A stretch of 64,000 nucleotides of DNA from positions 1,612,001 to 1,676,000 of the forward strand of contig CP141202.1 of NCBI GenBank assembly GCA_035609245.1, read 5' to 3'. This DNA is from Bacteroidales bacterium MB20-C3-3 (GTDB taxonomy: Bacteria > Bacteroidota > Bacteroidia > Bacteroidales > UBA932). The notes beneath the pieces were generated by a model. That model made no database searches and was not told the origin of the DNA. It saw only the letters and a list, made by a program, of their open reading frames with translations. Shown piece after piece: positions 63,221 to 64,000 of the stretch (positions within the stretch are counted from its first letter, which is position 1; every line of letters starts with the position of its first letter). The translations under genes were made by a program, and so were the position numbers.

Positions 63221-63428
63221 CATTAGTGTCCACTTAAAATATATTTTCGTTCTTTGAAATCATTATATTTTAGCATGTTATAAGCTTTTTTGTTCCGTGT
63301 CGATTTGAATTTATATTTTTAGTTCATTAGTGTCCACTTAAAATATATTTTCGTTCTTTGAAATCATTATATTTTAGCATGTTATAAGCTTTTTTGTTCC
63401 GTGTCGATTTGAATTTATATTTTTAGTT
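63221..63428. repeat. 104-bp tandem direct repeat at the IS left end
   Basis: 63221-63324 and 63325-63428 appear identical over 104 bp, each starting CATTAGTGTCCACTTAAAAT and ending ATTTTTAGTT. The unit lies directly before the transposase gene and probably carries its left terminal repeat and promoter. Confidence 0.9.
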
Positions 63429-63448
63429 AAGATAAATATTTCTTAGCT

Positions 63449-64000
63449 ATGAATACAGGTAAATATGTTTTCTCTCAATTAGTTGAGTTCTTACCAAAAC
63501 GGATTTTCGATGGCATTGCAGAGAGACACGATAGTAATAAGTATGTAAAACATTTTACCTGCTGGAATCAATTGCTAGCTATGATGTTCGGACAACTTAC
63601 CAATAGAGAAAGCCTAAGAGACCTAATAGTTGCAATTGATGCTCATAGTTCTAAATGCTATCATCTTGGTTTTGGCAAGAATGTGACCAGAAGCAATTTA
63701 TCAAAGGCTAATGAGAACAGAGACTTCAAAATATTTGAAGAGTACGCCTACCATCTTATCGAGATAGCTAGAAAGAAACGATCCAATAGCGACTTCGAAA
63801 TCCAGGGGAAAGTTTATGCTTTTGATTCAACTACCATTGACCTTTGCTTAAGTATTTTCTGGTGGGCTAAGTTCCGCTCGACAAAAGGAGGGCTAAAACT
63901 TCATACACTTTATGATATTACAACTCAGATTCCCGCATTTGTTCATATTACTCCTGCATCTGTTCATGACATGAATGCAATGGATGTAATCCCTTATGAA
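63449..64000 (+). CDS. IS4-family transposase, N-terminal part (DUF4372 type)
   Basis: 184 codons are open to the window end. The N-terminus (GKYVFSQLVEFLPKRIFDGI, then KHFTCWNQLLAMMFGQLT and RESLRDL) is the DUF4372-type DNA-binding domain common in Bacteroidota IS4 elements. The first catalytic Asp is in YAFDSTTIDLCLS, followed by STKGGLKLHTLYDITTQIP. The second Asp is probably in PASVHDMNAMD; the Glu of the DDE triad lies beyond the window. It appears intact as far as it can be read. Confidence 0.93.
   Translation, partial: MNTGKYVFSQLVEFLPKRIFDGIAERHDSNKYVKHFTCWNQLLAMMFGQLTNRESLRDLIVAIDAHSSKCYHLGFGKNVTRSNLSKANENRDFKIFEEYAYHLIEIARKKRSNSDFEIQGKVYAFDSTTIDLCLSIFWWAKFRSTKGGLKLHTLYDITTQIPAFVHITPASVHDMNAMDVIPYE

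Larger units (their letters stand above)
63221..64000 (+). mobile_element. IS4-family insertion sequence, left part
   Basis: The transposase gene, with a duplicated 104-bp block in front of it, runs off the right edge. CATTAGTGTCCACTTAAAAT at 63221 or 63325 is the likely left end; the right end and target duplication are outside the window. Confidence 0.75.

Noticed and set aside
63221-63428. CRISPR-like or satellite repeat
   Set aside because: Only two copies, 104 bp each, directly adjacent with no spacers, at an IS end. No CRISPR array was seen anywhere in the window.

Overview
The window reads as a chromosomal segment of a Bacteroidota bacterium, probably an anaerobic or microaerophilic member of Bacteroidales. 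The evidence is the repeated -7 promoter boxes of the TAnnTTTG type, Bacteroidota-type families (a DUF4954-like hexapeptide protein, LruC-domain lipoproteins, a DUF4372-type IS4 transposase), the nrfHA-resB-ccsA arrangement typical of Bacteroides relatives, low G+C, and very short spacers or stop/start overlaps. Species cannot be set from the sequence alone.

Layout. 1-6.5 kb: housekeeping run on the + strand: end of a C-terminal processing protease, comF, cdaA (c-di-AMP synthase), mutS2, a small lipoprotein, a PHP-type histidinol phosphatase. 6.5-13.9 kb: a secreted C69 dipeptidase, tRNA-Thr(CGU), a DUF4954-like protein whose 3' end runs antisense into the tRNA, glutaminase, and a secreted S9 peptidase. 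13.9-17.9 kb: the nitrite-ammonification operon nrfH-nrfA with a ResB-like protein and CcsA for haem attachment. 17.9-23.1 kb: formate-tetrahydrofolate ligase, diverging from a four-gene sulfur-redox operon: DsrC with both arm cysteines, a DsrM/NarI-like cytochrome b, a DsrK/HdrD-like Fe-S protein and a group II cysteine desulfurase, with no DsrAB in the window. A dead CYTH-domain gene lies behind it.

23.7-45.6 kb: a large exopolysaccharide/O-antigen locus. It holds response regulators and a receiver-kinase hybrid, UDP-glucose dehydrogenase and UDP-xylose synthase, a glycosyl-phosphate transferase with a pseudo-receiver domain, a half-length TolC-like protein, a Wzz-like protein with a degenerate tyrosine-kinase domain, an O-antigen polymerase/ligase-like protein, a flippase, five glycosyltransferases plus a Fuc4NAc-transferase-like protein, an acetyltransferase and a DegT aminotransferase. 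One LruC-domain lipoprotein sits inside the locus (42.2 kb) and a larger one with a beta-helix-like region just beyond it (46.4-48.9 kb).

49-58.8 kb: the p-aminobenzoate/folate genes (pabA divergent from pabB-pabC), a double-CDGSH protein, a cupin lipoprotein, then a minus-strand run: MBOAT O-acyltransferase, SGNH-like partner, C1 peptidase, esterase, dicarboxylate symporter, threonine synthase. 58.8-61.1 kb: two membrane proteins and a small winged-helix regulator that share a candidate operator. 61-64 kb looks decayed and mobile: an ankyrin-repeat gene with two in-frame stops, a promoter overlaid by a perfect palindrome with a long leader to a small secreted Cys-rich peptide, and an IS4-family element whose left end is preceded by, or includes, a 104-bp tandem duplication and which runs off the window.
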